Origin: CAYGUK01 sp964352985
GTDB taxonomy: Bacteria; Pseudomonadota; Gammaproteobacteria; JAHCLG01
Direction: 5' to 3'
DNA: 9,217 bases
NCBI GenBank assembly: GCA_964352985.1
Contig: CAYGUK010000137.1
Location: 1 to 9,217 of the forward strand
Shown: positions 1 to 6,742 of the stretch, piece after piece
How the letters are laid out: each line of letters begins with the position of its first letter
How positions within the stretch are numbered: the first letter of the stretch is position 1
The notes under the pieces: model-generated
Database searches by the model: none
Seen by the model: only the letters and a program-made list of their open reading frames with translations
What the model was told of the DNA's origin: nothing
Translations under genes and position numbers: made by a program

Positions 1-250
1 GAAGCTTTAGCCCACCATAAAAAATTTTGCCGATACGATCCATGACATTAGCAATCTGAGCCCCCATATCACCATTTTGTAAACCTGTCACATCAAAAAA
101 CAAGATTTGTTTTTTGTCTTTAAAATACTGCCAAATGAGGTAAGTTTTGCCAACACGCCGTCGACCATATAACGCTAAAAATTCTGCTTTGTTTGATCGA
201 TAAAGTTGATCAAGTTTTTCTATCTCTTTTTCTCTTCCTAAAATAGCCAT
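1..250 (-). CDS. AAA+ ATPase, ATPase/DUF234-type, N-terminal fragment (runs off window)
   Basis: The minus strand reads as an open frame of 83 codons from an ATG at 250 to the window edge. The protein starts MAILGREKEIEKL, the usual opening of ATPases of the archaeal-ATPase/DUF234 family. A Walker A loop, GRRRVGKT, lies at residues 29-36, followed by a beta-strand-like QILFFDVTG. The family is a P-loop NTPase of poorly defined role, usually about 400-480 residues, so most of the protein, including Walker B and the C-terminal domain, lies outside the window. The Shine-Dalgarno is weak (GGGAT about 8 bases upstream). The start sits only 10 bases from an inverted-repeat cluster, so its promoter must lie in or beyond that cluster. 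A second, decayed member of the same broad family is found at 6107-6677, but the two are clearly different paralogues. The family call is firm; the biological role is unknown. Confidence 0.8.
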   Translation of the reverse strand, partial: MAILGREKEIEKLDQLYRSNKAEFLALYGRRRVGKTYLIWQYFKDKKQILFFDVTGLQNGDMGAQIANVMDRIGKIFYGGLKL

Positions 251-260
251 AATGAATCCC

Positions 261-366
261 GTATTATAACGCCGCGAATAAGAATACTATAGCCGGCGCT
301 ATAATACAACAGCTTTTTTGCGCTATAGCGCCAAAAATAGGTCGGCTATAACCGGCAGAATAATAC
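261..366. repeat. Inverted-repeat cluster, possible miniature (MITE/REP-like) element
   Basis: The ends form an imperfect inverted repeat: GTATTATAACGCCG (261-274) against CGGCAGAATAATAC (353-366), which share GTATTAT-NNN-GCCG. The left end also pairs with CGGCGCTATAATAC (294-307), with one mismatch in 14. A perfect 12-base palindrome, GCGCTATAGCGC, lies at 320-331, and GGCGCTATA (296-304) pairs with TATAGCGCC (324-332). The block CCGGC-NNN-ATAATACAA occurs twice as a direct repeat (293-309 and 352-368). No clear target duplication flanks it and it has no coding capacity. The structure is seen directly; calling it a mobile or REP-like element is inference. Confidence 0.55.
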
Positions 367-646
367 AAAAACCATCCAATTCAGTTTTCGAATGAATAAG
401 CGATCAATAATAGGATTTCTCGATATCCTTTAATTGATAACTTGCCAATTAAAGTTTATTTTATTTCGACTGTTTCGTGTTAGATTAATGTGACCTGATG
501 TTAGCTAATACAAATACTTCTCTTAATTGATATTTATTTCTTATTGATGAATAGCTCACTAGCGTCAAATTGTATTAAAAAATCATATTTTTTTTTAAGT
601 GATGTTTCGCCACAATATAAAAAAATGATAGCTGATAAGGATTAAC
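367..646. other. AT-rich intergenic stretch with one AT-rich stem-loop
   Basis: No open frame of useful length was found on either strand. The one clear structure is CTTTAATTG (428-436) pairing perfectly with CAATTAAAG (446-454) over a 9-base loop, followed by T-rich sequence on the plus strand. It resembles a weak terminator, but no plus-strand gene is visible upstream. The promoter for the gene at 647 should lie here, but no convincing pair of -35 and -10 boxes stands out. An AAGGA Shine-Dalgarno at 637-641 supports the downstream start. Confidence 0.4.
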
Positions 647-1597
647 ATGGCTGCGAGAACTGAAGATGTGCAATCTTCGACCCAATTTATGTTTGATAAT
701 CTTTTTGATACAAAATCACATGATGCTGGCACTTTAAAAATTAGAACTATTACTGCTGTCTTAATTGGAATAAGAGTATTTGCAAAAACGGTTTTCGCAA
801 TTCATCCCCCCCAAATAGAATTCCGCAAAATTTATCAACAATATGAAAATGTCGAGCAACAATCAATAGAGGATATAACCTCAGTATGGAAAAGCTTCTA
901 CAGTGAAACAGATCATGTTAAACCGAATAGGCGAGGCGTTGATTATTTAAGTGTTCAATTTCAAGAAAAAGATTTTAGTCATCCTGGTATTATCTTTAAG
1001 CATATTTACTATTTTATGATTTATTGTTTTACGAATTACTTTTCAATTGAAACAATAAATCATCATTCTCTCGACCAATTTCAACGATTATTAAACTCTC
1101 CGGTTGAAAGCCCTATATTACTAAAACTCAATCAACGTGTAGAGAATATTTTTCATGAAAGATTACCAAATCTAGATGCGTATCCCTCAAATTGGTTACA
1201 GCGAGCGATTCTTGCTTCACTTACTGAAGTGATTCTTGATGCGACATTTAATCAACATTTTGCACTTTACCAAAATACCATACGTGTTTTCTTATCTCAC
1301 TTTTTTTCATTGGAAGATTTCACCGCTAAAGATACTTCATTAGCGGCATTTTTAAAAACGAGTTATGCTAAAATTCTCGAAACGTTTTTGTCTATCTATA
1401 GAGAATCATTAGCGGTGCCAGAAGGCGATGCAGAAGCTACGACTATTATCAGAACAACAGTCGCCGCAGAAGACGCAGAAGCAACGACTATTATTAGAGA
1501 AACACATCAGGGTGATCTAACCTACAGTGATGAGGATGAAGATTTATTTGATCCACATTCACCAAGGTTTGGATTATCAGGCCAAAAAAAGACTTAA
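647..1597 (+). CDS. Unrecognised 316-residue protein with duplicated DAEATTIIR motif and acidic tail
   Basis: I do not recognise this protein. The start is well supported by AAGGA five bases before the ATG. Residues 1-250 are mixed and predicted largely helical, with hydrophobic aromatic stretches around residues 30-50 and 112-133 (the latter rich in Ile/Tyr/Phe but broken by Lys and His, so not a clear membrane segment). No signal peptide is visible. Near the C-terminus DAEATTIIR occurs twice, at 261-269 and 276-284, a 15-codon period that looks like a partly diverged 45-base tandem duplication. An acidic stretch, SDEDEDLFD, follows, and the protein ends in a basic QKKT. An orphan cytosolic-type protein with a hydrophilic, Glu/Asp-rich C-terminal tail is what secreted effectors of intracellular gammaproteobacteria often look like, but this is only suggestive. 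It converges with cpdA across a 14-base gap with no terminator. Confidence 0.75.
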   Translation: MAARTEDVQSSTQFMFDNLFDTKSHDAGTLKIRTITAVLIGIRVFAKTVFAIHPPQIEFRKIYQQYENVEQQSIEDITSVWKSFYSETDHVKPNRRGVDYLSVQFQEKDFSHPGIIFKHIYYFMIYCFTNYFSIETINHHSLDQFQRLLNSPVESPILLKLNQRVENIFHERLPNLDAYPSNWLQRAILASLTEVILDATFNQHFALYQNTIRVFLSHFFSLEDFTAKDTSLAAFLKTSYAKILETFLSIYRESLAVPEGDAEATTIIRTTVAAEDAEATTIIRETHQGDLTYSDEDEDLFDPHSPRFGLSGQKKT

Positions 1598-1611
1598 TCA
1601 TCTGACTTCAA

Positions 1612-2385
1612 TCAAGGTATAACACGAAAAACTTTGGACAGAAAATTTTCTTCATTTAATTCTAAATATCGATATCCTGGAAATCCAGATTGCAAATTTT
1701 GCTCATCTAAAACTATTTGATAACAAGTTGAAGGCGCAGTTAAATAAGCAATATTATTAATCACTTGTTCATTCACATGATGGACATGACCGGATAAAAC
1801 TATTTTAACTTGTGCAAATTGTTCAAGAAGCGCGATGAAATCTTCGGCATTTTTTACTTTATAAGGATCACAACGTTCACTGCCAATATTAAATAAATTA
1901 TGATGAAGTGCTAGCAAAATATTATGTTTTGTTCGTTCTAATACTGCTTTAACTTCACTGAGTTGTTCGGAATTAAATTCTGTATCCGTTCTATCATCAA
2001 GTTGACTATTAATTAAGATTAAATCCCAATTTTCAGTTGAGATAGTTTGAATAAAAGGCATGCTCGGCATTTCTAAAAGTGCGGCTGACAGTTGTTTTGA
2101 ATCATCATGATTTCCTGGAATATAATAAATTTGCCATTTATATTTTGACACTAAATTTTTGAGATGTTGATATGCTTGTGTGGAATAATCATGAACTAAA
2201 TCACCTGTCACTAATAAAATATCGTGTTGATTAGGTTGAAAACGAGTTGCAATATCGTCTAGTACATTTTGACAGGATTGGTAAGTTTCCACTTCTTTTA
2301 ATTTTTTAGATTTTTCAGCATATAAATGCGTATCACTGATTTGAAAAACTCGAAGCGATTTAGCCTTTACAATTTTTTCCTGCAT
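1612..2385 (-). CDS. cpdA: 3',5'-cyclic-AMP phosphodiesterase CpdA
   Basis: This is a class III cyclic-nucleotide phosphodiesterase of the calcineurin-like metallophosphoesterase fold, which hydrolyses cAMP to 5'-AMP in the cytoplasm and so limits CRP-cAMP signalling. All the metal-binding blocks are in order: DTH at 18-20, GDL at 61-63, GNHDD at 91-95, the LHH of ALHHN near 160-162, and GHVHH at 199-203. The segment after DTH (YAEKSKKL...ETYQSCQNVLDDI) matches the CpdA pattern rather than a generic phosphoesterase. The length of 257 residues is close to the roughly 275 of the E. coli enzyme. A GGAG Shine-Dalgarno about 8 bases upstream supports the ATG at 2385. A strong terminator at 2453-2502 separates it from the upstream gene, so it probably has its own promoter in the 2386-2450 gap. 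A TAGAAT-like -10 is present there but has no good -35. The gene appears intact. Confidence 0.92.
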   Translation of the reverse strand: MQEKIVKAKSLRVFQISDTHLYAEKSKKLKEVETYQSCQNVLDDIATRFQPNQHDILLVTGDLVHDYSTQAYQHLKNLVSKYKWQIYYIPGNHDDSKQLSAALLEMPSMPFIQTISTENWDLILINSQLDDRTDTEFNSEQLSEVKAVLERTKHNILLALHHNLFNIGSERCDPYKVKNAEDFIALLEQFAQVKIVLSGHVHHVNEQVINNIAYLTAPSTCYQIVLDEQNLQSGFPGYRYLELNEENFLSKVFRVIP

Positions 2386-2452
2386 GTTATTTCTCCGCTT
2401 AGCTTAATCGCATTCTAACATAACATGGGAAATTTTTTATTGAGAAAAATTG

Positions 2453-2502
2453 AAAAAAAAAGCCGTACTATGGTTCATCATGGATAATTTTCACAGCACG
2501 GC
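2453..2502 (-). terminator. Intrinsic terminator after the 2548-3051 gene
   Basis: Read on the minus strand, GCCGTGCTGTG (2502-2492) pairs with CATAGTACGGC (2472-2462) in an 11-base-pair stem with two G-U pairs and a 19-base loop. Eight or nine T residues (2461-2453) follow immediately. It lies 46 bases past the stop of the small gene and ends transcription before cpdA. Confidence 0.88.
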
Positions 2503-2547
2503 CCCAGGCAAGTTATGGCACACCCTTCATGGGTAACTAACAACTAA

Positions 2548-3051
2548 CTAGACAGAGTTAGCACACGGTAAGTCTGTTTTTAAATAAGCTTGCAATTCAA
2601 AATTAGATAACGCTTGTTCGAGAAATAATTCAAACATACTGTATTTTTTTCTATCAGAAAAATTTGGCACTTTGAAATCATAATTTAATAATTCTTCTGC
2701 CAAGAAATCAGAAATCAGCATAATTAAATTATAATAATCTTGATTTTGCTGTGAAATTAAATATAAACGAATTTCATTGATATAACTCATCAGTAAATAA
2801 GAGTTAAACGCATTATTACTATGATTATCAACAGAATCAAAATACTCAGTGATTTGATCAACCAATTCAACTAAGTGTATTTTATTTTCTGGAATATTTT
2901 TACGATAAAATAGTAACATTAATTTAATGTTTCGAATAATGCGATCATAACCATTATCGATTAAATTTTTGATTCTAAAATCTAATGTAATTTGAGGATC
3001 CATATTTATACGATTTAGCCCTGTGATGTGAACAATAGACTGTATATTCAT
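2548..3051 (-). CDS. Unrecognised small helical protein, 167 residues
   Basis: No family is recognised. The protein looks almost entirely alpha-helical and soluble, rich in Leu, Ile, Asn and Tyr, with patterns such as NLIDNGYDRIIRNIKLMLLFY and repeated ISDFLAEELL-type amphipathic helices. It has no signal peptide, no convincing membrane segment and no Cys/His metal motif. The first ATG (3051) has only a weak GGGTG upstream. An internal Met at residue 17 has no better site, so the longer form is kept. A minus-strand promoter candidate (3121-3149) and a strong terminator (2453-2502) frame it as a single-gene transcription unit, which supports its being real. It could be a small adaptor or an effector-like orphan; nothing in the sequence decides this. 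Confidence 0.65.
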   Translation of the reverse strand: MNIQSIVHITGLNRINMDPQITLDFRIKNLIDNGYDRIIRNIKLMLLFYRKNIPENKIHLVELVDQITEYFDSVDNHSNNAFNSYLLMSYINEIRLYLISQQNQDYYNLIMLISDFLAEELLNYDFKVPNFSDRKKYSMFELFLEQALSNFELQAYLKTDLPCANSV

Positions 3052-3120
3052 TTTTTAGCACCCAATAATAAATAAAAGTATTTAAATTATGTTGTAAATT
3101 GTTACCAGCAATTGAGTTAT

Positions 3121-3149
3121 ACTATAACATAATGCTAATTTAGGTACAA
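3121..3149 (-). promoter_or_regulatory. Candidate promoter for the 2548-3051 gene, with overlapping palindrome
   Basis: On the minus strand TTGTAC (3149-3144) is followed after 17 bases by TATAGT (3126-3121), giving a good -10 and a modest -35. The -10 is embedded in the palindrome GTTATA-C-TATAAC (3116-3128), which could be a regulator site or chance in AT-rich DNA. It lies about 70 bases before the start codon. Confidence 0.4.
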
Positions 3150-3166
3150 CACTTTTTTTATGGGAT

Positions 3167-3985
3167 TTATAAAATATTGCGATTTTGTACTAGACTCATT
3201 GTATTAGGTTTAATATTCCGCCAAATATTAAACGCTAATGCTGCTTGCTCAACCAGCATGCCCCATCCATCATAACAGTCTCTCGCGCCCATTAAATTCA
3301 TTTGATCAATAAAATATTTAGCTGTATTTCCATAGGAAAGATCATAACAAATTGTTGTTTCTTCAATACACTTTGTCGGAATAGAAATAGTGAGTTGTTG
3401 TAAACCTGCAGAAGTCGCATTGATAATCAAATCAAACTTCATTGCAGGAATGGCTGATAAATGATGCGCTGTTAAATTTGAAAATTCAGAGAATTCATTA
3501 ATGAGATTTTTTGCTTTTTCCAGCGTCCTATTTGCAATAACAACTTCTTGCAAATTTGCTGATAATAACGGGCCTAATATTCCTCTCGTGGCACCACCTG
3601 CCCCAAGAATTAAAATTCGTTTATCTTGTAATTTAAATTTTTTATGTGTAACAAGATCATTTAAAAATCCCCTACCATCTGTATTTTCACCTAACGTTTT
3701 TCCATTCTCTAATACTTTTATAGTATTCACTGCTCTTGCTTTTATCGCGGCATCACTTTTTTCATCAACAAAATCAAAGGCTTGTTCTTTAAATGGCACC
3801 GTAATGTTAAACCCAAGAATACCTGTGTTGATTAGGTCATTGACGGTTTGTGAAAATAAATTAGTCTCGACTAAATGAGCTTGATATTGAATATCCTCAC
3901 CTGTTTGAAGTGCAAAATAGCGATGAATTTGTGGCGATAATGAGTGTGCAATTGGATTACCAAGTACTAAATATTTATCTGGCAT
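3167..3985 (-). CDS. aroE: Shikimate dehydrogenase (NADP+), AroE
   Basis: AroE reduces 3-dehydroshikimate to shikimate with NADPH in the chorismate pathway. From the chosen start the 272-residue protein follows the family closely. GNPIAHSLSP near residues 9-18 holds the substrate-binding serines. NITVPFKE carries the catalytic Lys66 and NTDG the catalytic Asp103, at almost the same positions as Lys65 and Asp102 in E. coli AroE. The Rossmann loop GAGGATRG is at 128-135, and the NADP-phosphate-binding NRT at 152-154 is followed by INATSAG. DGWGMLVEQAA near the end is the typical C-terminal signature. The frame extends six codons further to an ATG at 4003, but AAGGG lies eight bases before the 3985 ATG while the longer form has no Shine-Dalgarno, so 3985 is preferred. 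No terminator follows the gene. Confidence 0.95.
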   Translation of the reverse strand: MPDKYLVLGNPIAHSLSPQIHRYFALQTGEDIQYQAHLVETNLFSQTVNDLINTGILGFNITVPFKEQAFDFVDEKSDAAIKARAVNTIKVLENGKTLGENTDGRGFLNDLVTHKKFKLQDKRILILGAGGATRGILGPLLSANLQEVVIANRTLEKAKNLINEFSEFSNLTAHHLSAIPAMKFDLIINATSAGLQQLTISIPTKCIEETTICYDLSYGNTAKYFIDQMNLMGARDCYDGWGMLVEQAALAFNIWRNIKPNTMSLVQNRNIL

Positions 3986-4137
3986 AATTAAAACCCTTAA
4001 CATAGCTTTTGATTTAGTATATTAAACTACAAGAATTCATCGAAATCACTACTCTAAACATTTTAGCCTTCAACGCTAACCCCTTGATATATTATAACCG
4101 ATTGTTTGCTTCACTGAAAAAAGTCAAATTGTGCATG

Positions 4138-4176
4138 CGCTCATTGAACTTGTGAGCGATTTTACTAGTCTATAAT
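4138..4176 (+). promoter_or_regulatory. Candidate promoter for the REC-GGDEF-EAL gene with an inverted repeat over the -35
   Basis: A perfect -10, TATAAT, sits at 4171-4176. Possible -35 boxes are TTGTGA (4150-4155, short 15-base spacer) or TTGAAC (4144-4149, long 21-base spacer), neither ideal. An inverted repeat CGCTCAT (4138-4144) / GTGAGCG (4152-4158), with one T-G pair, overlaps the -35 region and would suit a repressor or activator. It starts 52 bases before the coding region. Confidence 0.4.
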
Positions 4177-4227
4177 TATTGGAGTATTGAATTTTAGCGA
4201 TAGATAGACGTTTACGGATGTTGTGCG

Positions 4228-5907
4228 ATGACATTACCTTTACAACGAGTTTTAATCGTTGGCGGAACACAATGTGACAGAGAAAATTGTAAGCAGTATC
4301 TGAATAACAACAAACAACAAAACTACGATATTATTTTAACTGACTCTGGACATGAAGGCGTGGCTTTAAGTAGAACTTTAAAGCCTGATTGCATTTTATT
4401 GGATTTCTGTTTATTTGATTTTGATGGTTTTGAATTTATCGATATCATCGTTGAAAATCATATTGAAAAAGCTATTCCGATTATTGTTCTAATCGATTCC
4501 TCTCAAAATTATTTTCAAAATAGCCCATTACAAAAAGGGATCAGTACTTTTCTTATTCGTGATCAACTATCTTCTGAATTATTAGCAATGACCATAAAAA
4601 ATGCGATCACTAAAGCGACTATCGAAGATAGATTATGTAACGAAAAAATGATATTCCAACAATTAATTAAACGTTACTTGGCACGTTCTAGACGTTATTG
4701 CCGACGTAACGCGTTATTAATTGCAGAAATTGATCACTATAAAGAATTAGAAAAAAAGCTAAGTTTAAATGAAATGGCTAATTTTATTTCTTCATTAAAG
4801 GATAGGCTTTATAATGGTTTGCGCCGTAATGATGTCATTAATCAAATTGAACATAATCAATTTGCCATTCTTATCGAAGAAATTTCCGATCACTTTGAAG
4901 TGGGCATGATTGTACGAAGAATTTTACAAAACATGGTCCCAAGTCATTTACAAATTACGCCTAAAATCAATATGGGAATCAGTATTTATCCCGACGATTG
5001 TGTCACCCCACAATCTCTACTTAATAATGCAAAAACTGCATTACACATTTGTAAAGAAAATCCCAATATTAATTACTATTTTTATAATGAGCAAATGCAT
5101 GCTGATGATAACCGGCGCTATCAAATTGAGCTTGATCTACGTCATGCTTTTTATGAAAATGAATTTTATCTTAATTATCAGCCTATTTATGACTTAGCCA
5201 CAAAAACGCCATTTGCGCATGAAGCCTTAATTCGTTGGAAACATCCTAAATTAGATATTATTGGGCCAAGAGAATTTATACCGGTTGCAGAAAAAGCAGG
5301 ATTGATGATCCCCATCGGCGAATGGATTTTGCAACATGCTTGTCATGATTATGAATATTGGTTGGAATTAAGTGGCAGCGATAACCACTATCTTTATTTA
5401 AAAATATCAGCGCATCAACTTTATGATTATGATTTATTTCAATCCTTATTGAAAATTATAGAGCAATCAAATTTACCGTGTAAAAATATTGTTTTAGAAA
5501 TAACAGAAGAAACGATTCACAAATCACCCAAACAAGTTCAAATTATGTTGAGAAACTTTAAAGACATTGGAATTAAATTATGTATTTCTGATTTTGGACA
5601 ATCTTATAGTAGTATTAATTATCTGAAAAAAGCACCTGTTGATATTTTAAAAATGGATCCGAGTTTTGTTAAACACTGTTTACATAATAAACATGATACC
5701 ATTGCTATCAAGTGCATTTTAGATCTCGGACACAATACAGGAATGCAAGTTATTTGCCCCGGTATTGAAACTCAGACACAGCTACAATTTTTAATCGACC
5801 ATGGCGCAAGATTGGGCCAAGGTTATTATTTATCAACACCATTACCTGTTGATGAAGTCACGAATTACTTTAGAGAAAATCAAAACAAAAATGAAAATTC
5901 TCAGTAA
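4228..5907 (+). CDS. Degenerate REC-GGDEF-EAL protein (c-di-GMP signalling family, probably non-catalytic)
   Basis: The 559-residue protein has a response-regulator receiver domain (about 1-130), a GGDEF domain (about 150-290) and an EAL domain (about 300-550). The receiver keeps the phospho-acceptor Asp59 (LLDFCLFDFDG) but has Gly12-Gly13 in place of the acidic pair, and Arg replaces the conserved Lys. The GGDEF motif reads EHNQF (208-212), so cyclase activity is not expected. In the EAL domain Glu332 (EAL), Glu424 (LEITE), Asp455, Lys475, Glu514 and Gln531 are kept. The conserved Asn is Lys392, the first Asp of DDFG is Ser454, and the catalytic Glu of the AEG motif is Pro511. Loss of these metal ligands and the catalytic base argues against phosphodiesterase activity. 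The frame is intact, so a role as a c-di-GMP receptor, scaffold or protein-interaction module is plausible. It has no membrane segment. The Shine-Dalgarno is weak (GGA about 9 bases upstream). A strong terminator follows. Confidence 0.9.
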   Translation: MTLPLQRVLIVGGTQCDRENCKQYLNNNKQQNYDIILTDSGHEGVALSRTLKPDCILLDFCLFDFDGFEFIDIIVENHIEKAIPIIVLIDSSQNYFQNSPLQKGISTFLIRDQLSSELLAMTIKNAITKATIEDRLCNEKMIFQQLIKRYLARSRRYCRRNALLIAEIDHYKELEKKLSLNEMANFISSLKDRLYNGLRRNDVINQIEHNQFAILIEEISDHFEVGMIVRRILQNMVPSHLQITPKINMGISIYPDDCVTPQSLLNNAKTALHICKENPNINYYFYNEQMHADDNRRYQIELDLRHAFYENEFYLNYQPIYDLATKTPFAHEALIRWKHPKLDIIGPREFIPVAEKAGLMIPIGEWILQHACHDYEYWLELSGSDNHYLYLKISAHQLYDYDLFQSLLKIIEQSNLPCKNIVLEITEETIHKSPKQVQIMLRNFKDIGIKLCISDFGQSYSSINYLKKAPVDILKMDPSFVKHCLHNKHDTIAIKCILDLGHNTGMQVICPGIETQTQLQFLIDHGARLGQGYYLSTPLPVDEVTNYFRENQNKNENSQ

Positions 5908-5956
5908 CGAGTTTGCAACTGCACTCAAAGCCAAAGGGAATGTTCTGTACCTCGAT

Positions 5957-6009
5957 GGGATGCTAAACCTGGAAACTGCACGCGAATGGGTTTAGCATCC
6001 TCTTTTTTT
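5957..6009 (+). terminator. Intrinsic terminator A, member of a two-copy hairpin family
   Basis: GGATGCTAAACC (5958-5969) pairs perfectly with GGTTTAGCATCC (5989-6000) around a 19-base loop, followed by TCTTTTTTT. It lies 50 bases after the stop of the REC-GGDEF-EAL gene and is a convincing plus-strand terminator. Its flanks (CGATGGGATG before, CATCCTCTTT after) and the loop motif ACTGCAC recur in the hairpin at 6687-6742, although the stem bases differ. Confidence 0.88.
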
Positions 6010-6106
6010 GTCTTTATTTTTTAAATGGCTACTTTTCTACTTTAACCAATTGATTTGTATTAGGATAATATTTATTTCTTAATCTATCGCAAGTTTAAGA
6101 AAGCAG

Positions 6107-6677
6107 ATGACTAAGACCGTATCATTTATTGGAAGACATCAAGAACTCGCAAATTAAATCAGCGCTTAGCGCGAAGAGTCGCGAGCATTGTCGTGGTACG
6201 AGGACTTCGTCGAATAGGTAAGTCACGATTAATCGAAGAATTTGCAAAGAAATTACCTTTTTATCATTTCGCCGGACTCGCACCAGAAAACAAAACAACA
6301 GCCCAAGATCAACGCGATGAGTTTATGCGACAATATGCGACACAAACTCATTTTCCTTTCGTGAAATTTGATGATTGGCATTAAATTTTTATGTTAATGG
6401 CAGAGAAGTTCAAGAAAGGTCGCTGTATCATTTTTTTTGACGAGTTATCTTGGATGGGATCAAAAGATGATCAATTTTTAGCAAAGTTAAAAAATGTATG
6501 GGATATCTATTTAAAAAAAATCCTCAATTAATTCTGGTGCTTTGTAGTTCTGTTTCTGAATGGATTGAGACAAATATCTTAAGTAGTACCGGTAATTTTG
6601 GTCGGGTATCACGTAAAATAACGCTTGATGAATTACCACTTAACGACTGTGATTTTGCAGAATTGTTAGAATCTTAA
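6107..6677 (+). pseudogene. Decayed AAA+ ATPase (archaeal-ATPase/DUF234-type) remnant
   Basis: Pieces of one ATPase are spread over two frames. It opens MTKTVSFIGRHQELAN and hits a stop at 6155. Losing one base near 6152-6154 explains this, since the next frame continues LNQRLARRVASIVVVRG straight into the Walker A loop GLRRIGKS and RLIEEFAKK. A second lesion is an in-frame TAA at 6382-6384 (DDWH-stop-IFMLMAEKF). Walker B then follows as CIIFFDELSWMGSKD. A third lesion is a one-base loss in the A8 run near 6513-6520, after which the other frame reads NPQLILVLCSSVSEWIE and ILSSTG up to a TAA at 6675. The family is usually 400-480 residues, so roughly the last half is missing. Several independent lesions make this a dead gene rather than a sequencing slip, although the homopolymer event alone could be an error. 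Related hairpins flank both sides. Confidence 0.88.
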
Positions 6678-6686
6678 AACCCGATG

Positions 6687-6742
6687 GGATGTTGTGTTCC
6701 TGAAATTAAACTGCACACAAAAACACAACATCCTCTTTCTTA
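6687..6742 (+). terminator. Stem-loop B, terminator-like, second copy of the hairpin family
   Basis: GGATGTTGTGTT (6687-6698) pairs perfectly with AACACAACATCC (6722-6733) over a 23-base loop, followed by TCTTTCTTA. The T-tract is weaker than in copy A. On the minus strand the stem is followed after CATCGGG by TTTT, so it may also help end the convergent gene at 6743. Compared with copy A, CGATGGGATG, ACTGCAC and CATCCTCTTT are conserved while the inner stem has changed on both arms. Confidence 0.75.

Noticed and set aside
489..510. Possible CRP site (TGTGA half-site) between the inverted-repeat cluster and the gene at 647
   Set aside because: Only one half matches. The opposing half does not resemble TCACA, so it is no better than chance despite cpdA being nearby.
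3501..3878. Plus-strand open frame of 125 codons
   Set aside because: It lies entirely antisense to aroE, whose catalytic and cofactor motifs are complete. The peptide has no recognisable features and no ribosome binding site.
4910..5197. Plus-strand open frame of 95 codons inside the REC-GGDEF-EAL gene
   Set aside because: It is a shadow in another frame of a gene with clear domain motifs over this stretch.
5953..6742. Integron attC interpretation of the paired hairpins
   Set aside because: The hallmark terminal core motifs of attC (GTTRRRY and RYYYAAC) are absent and no integrase is in the window.
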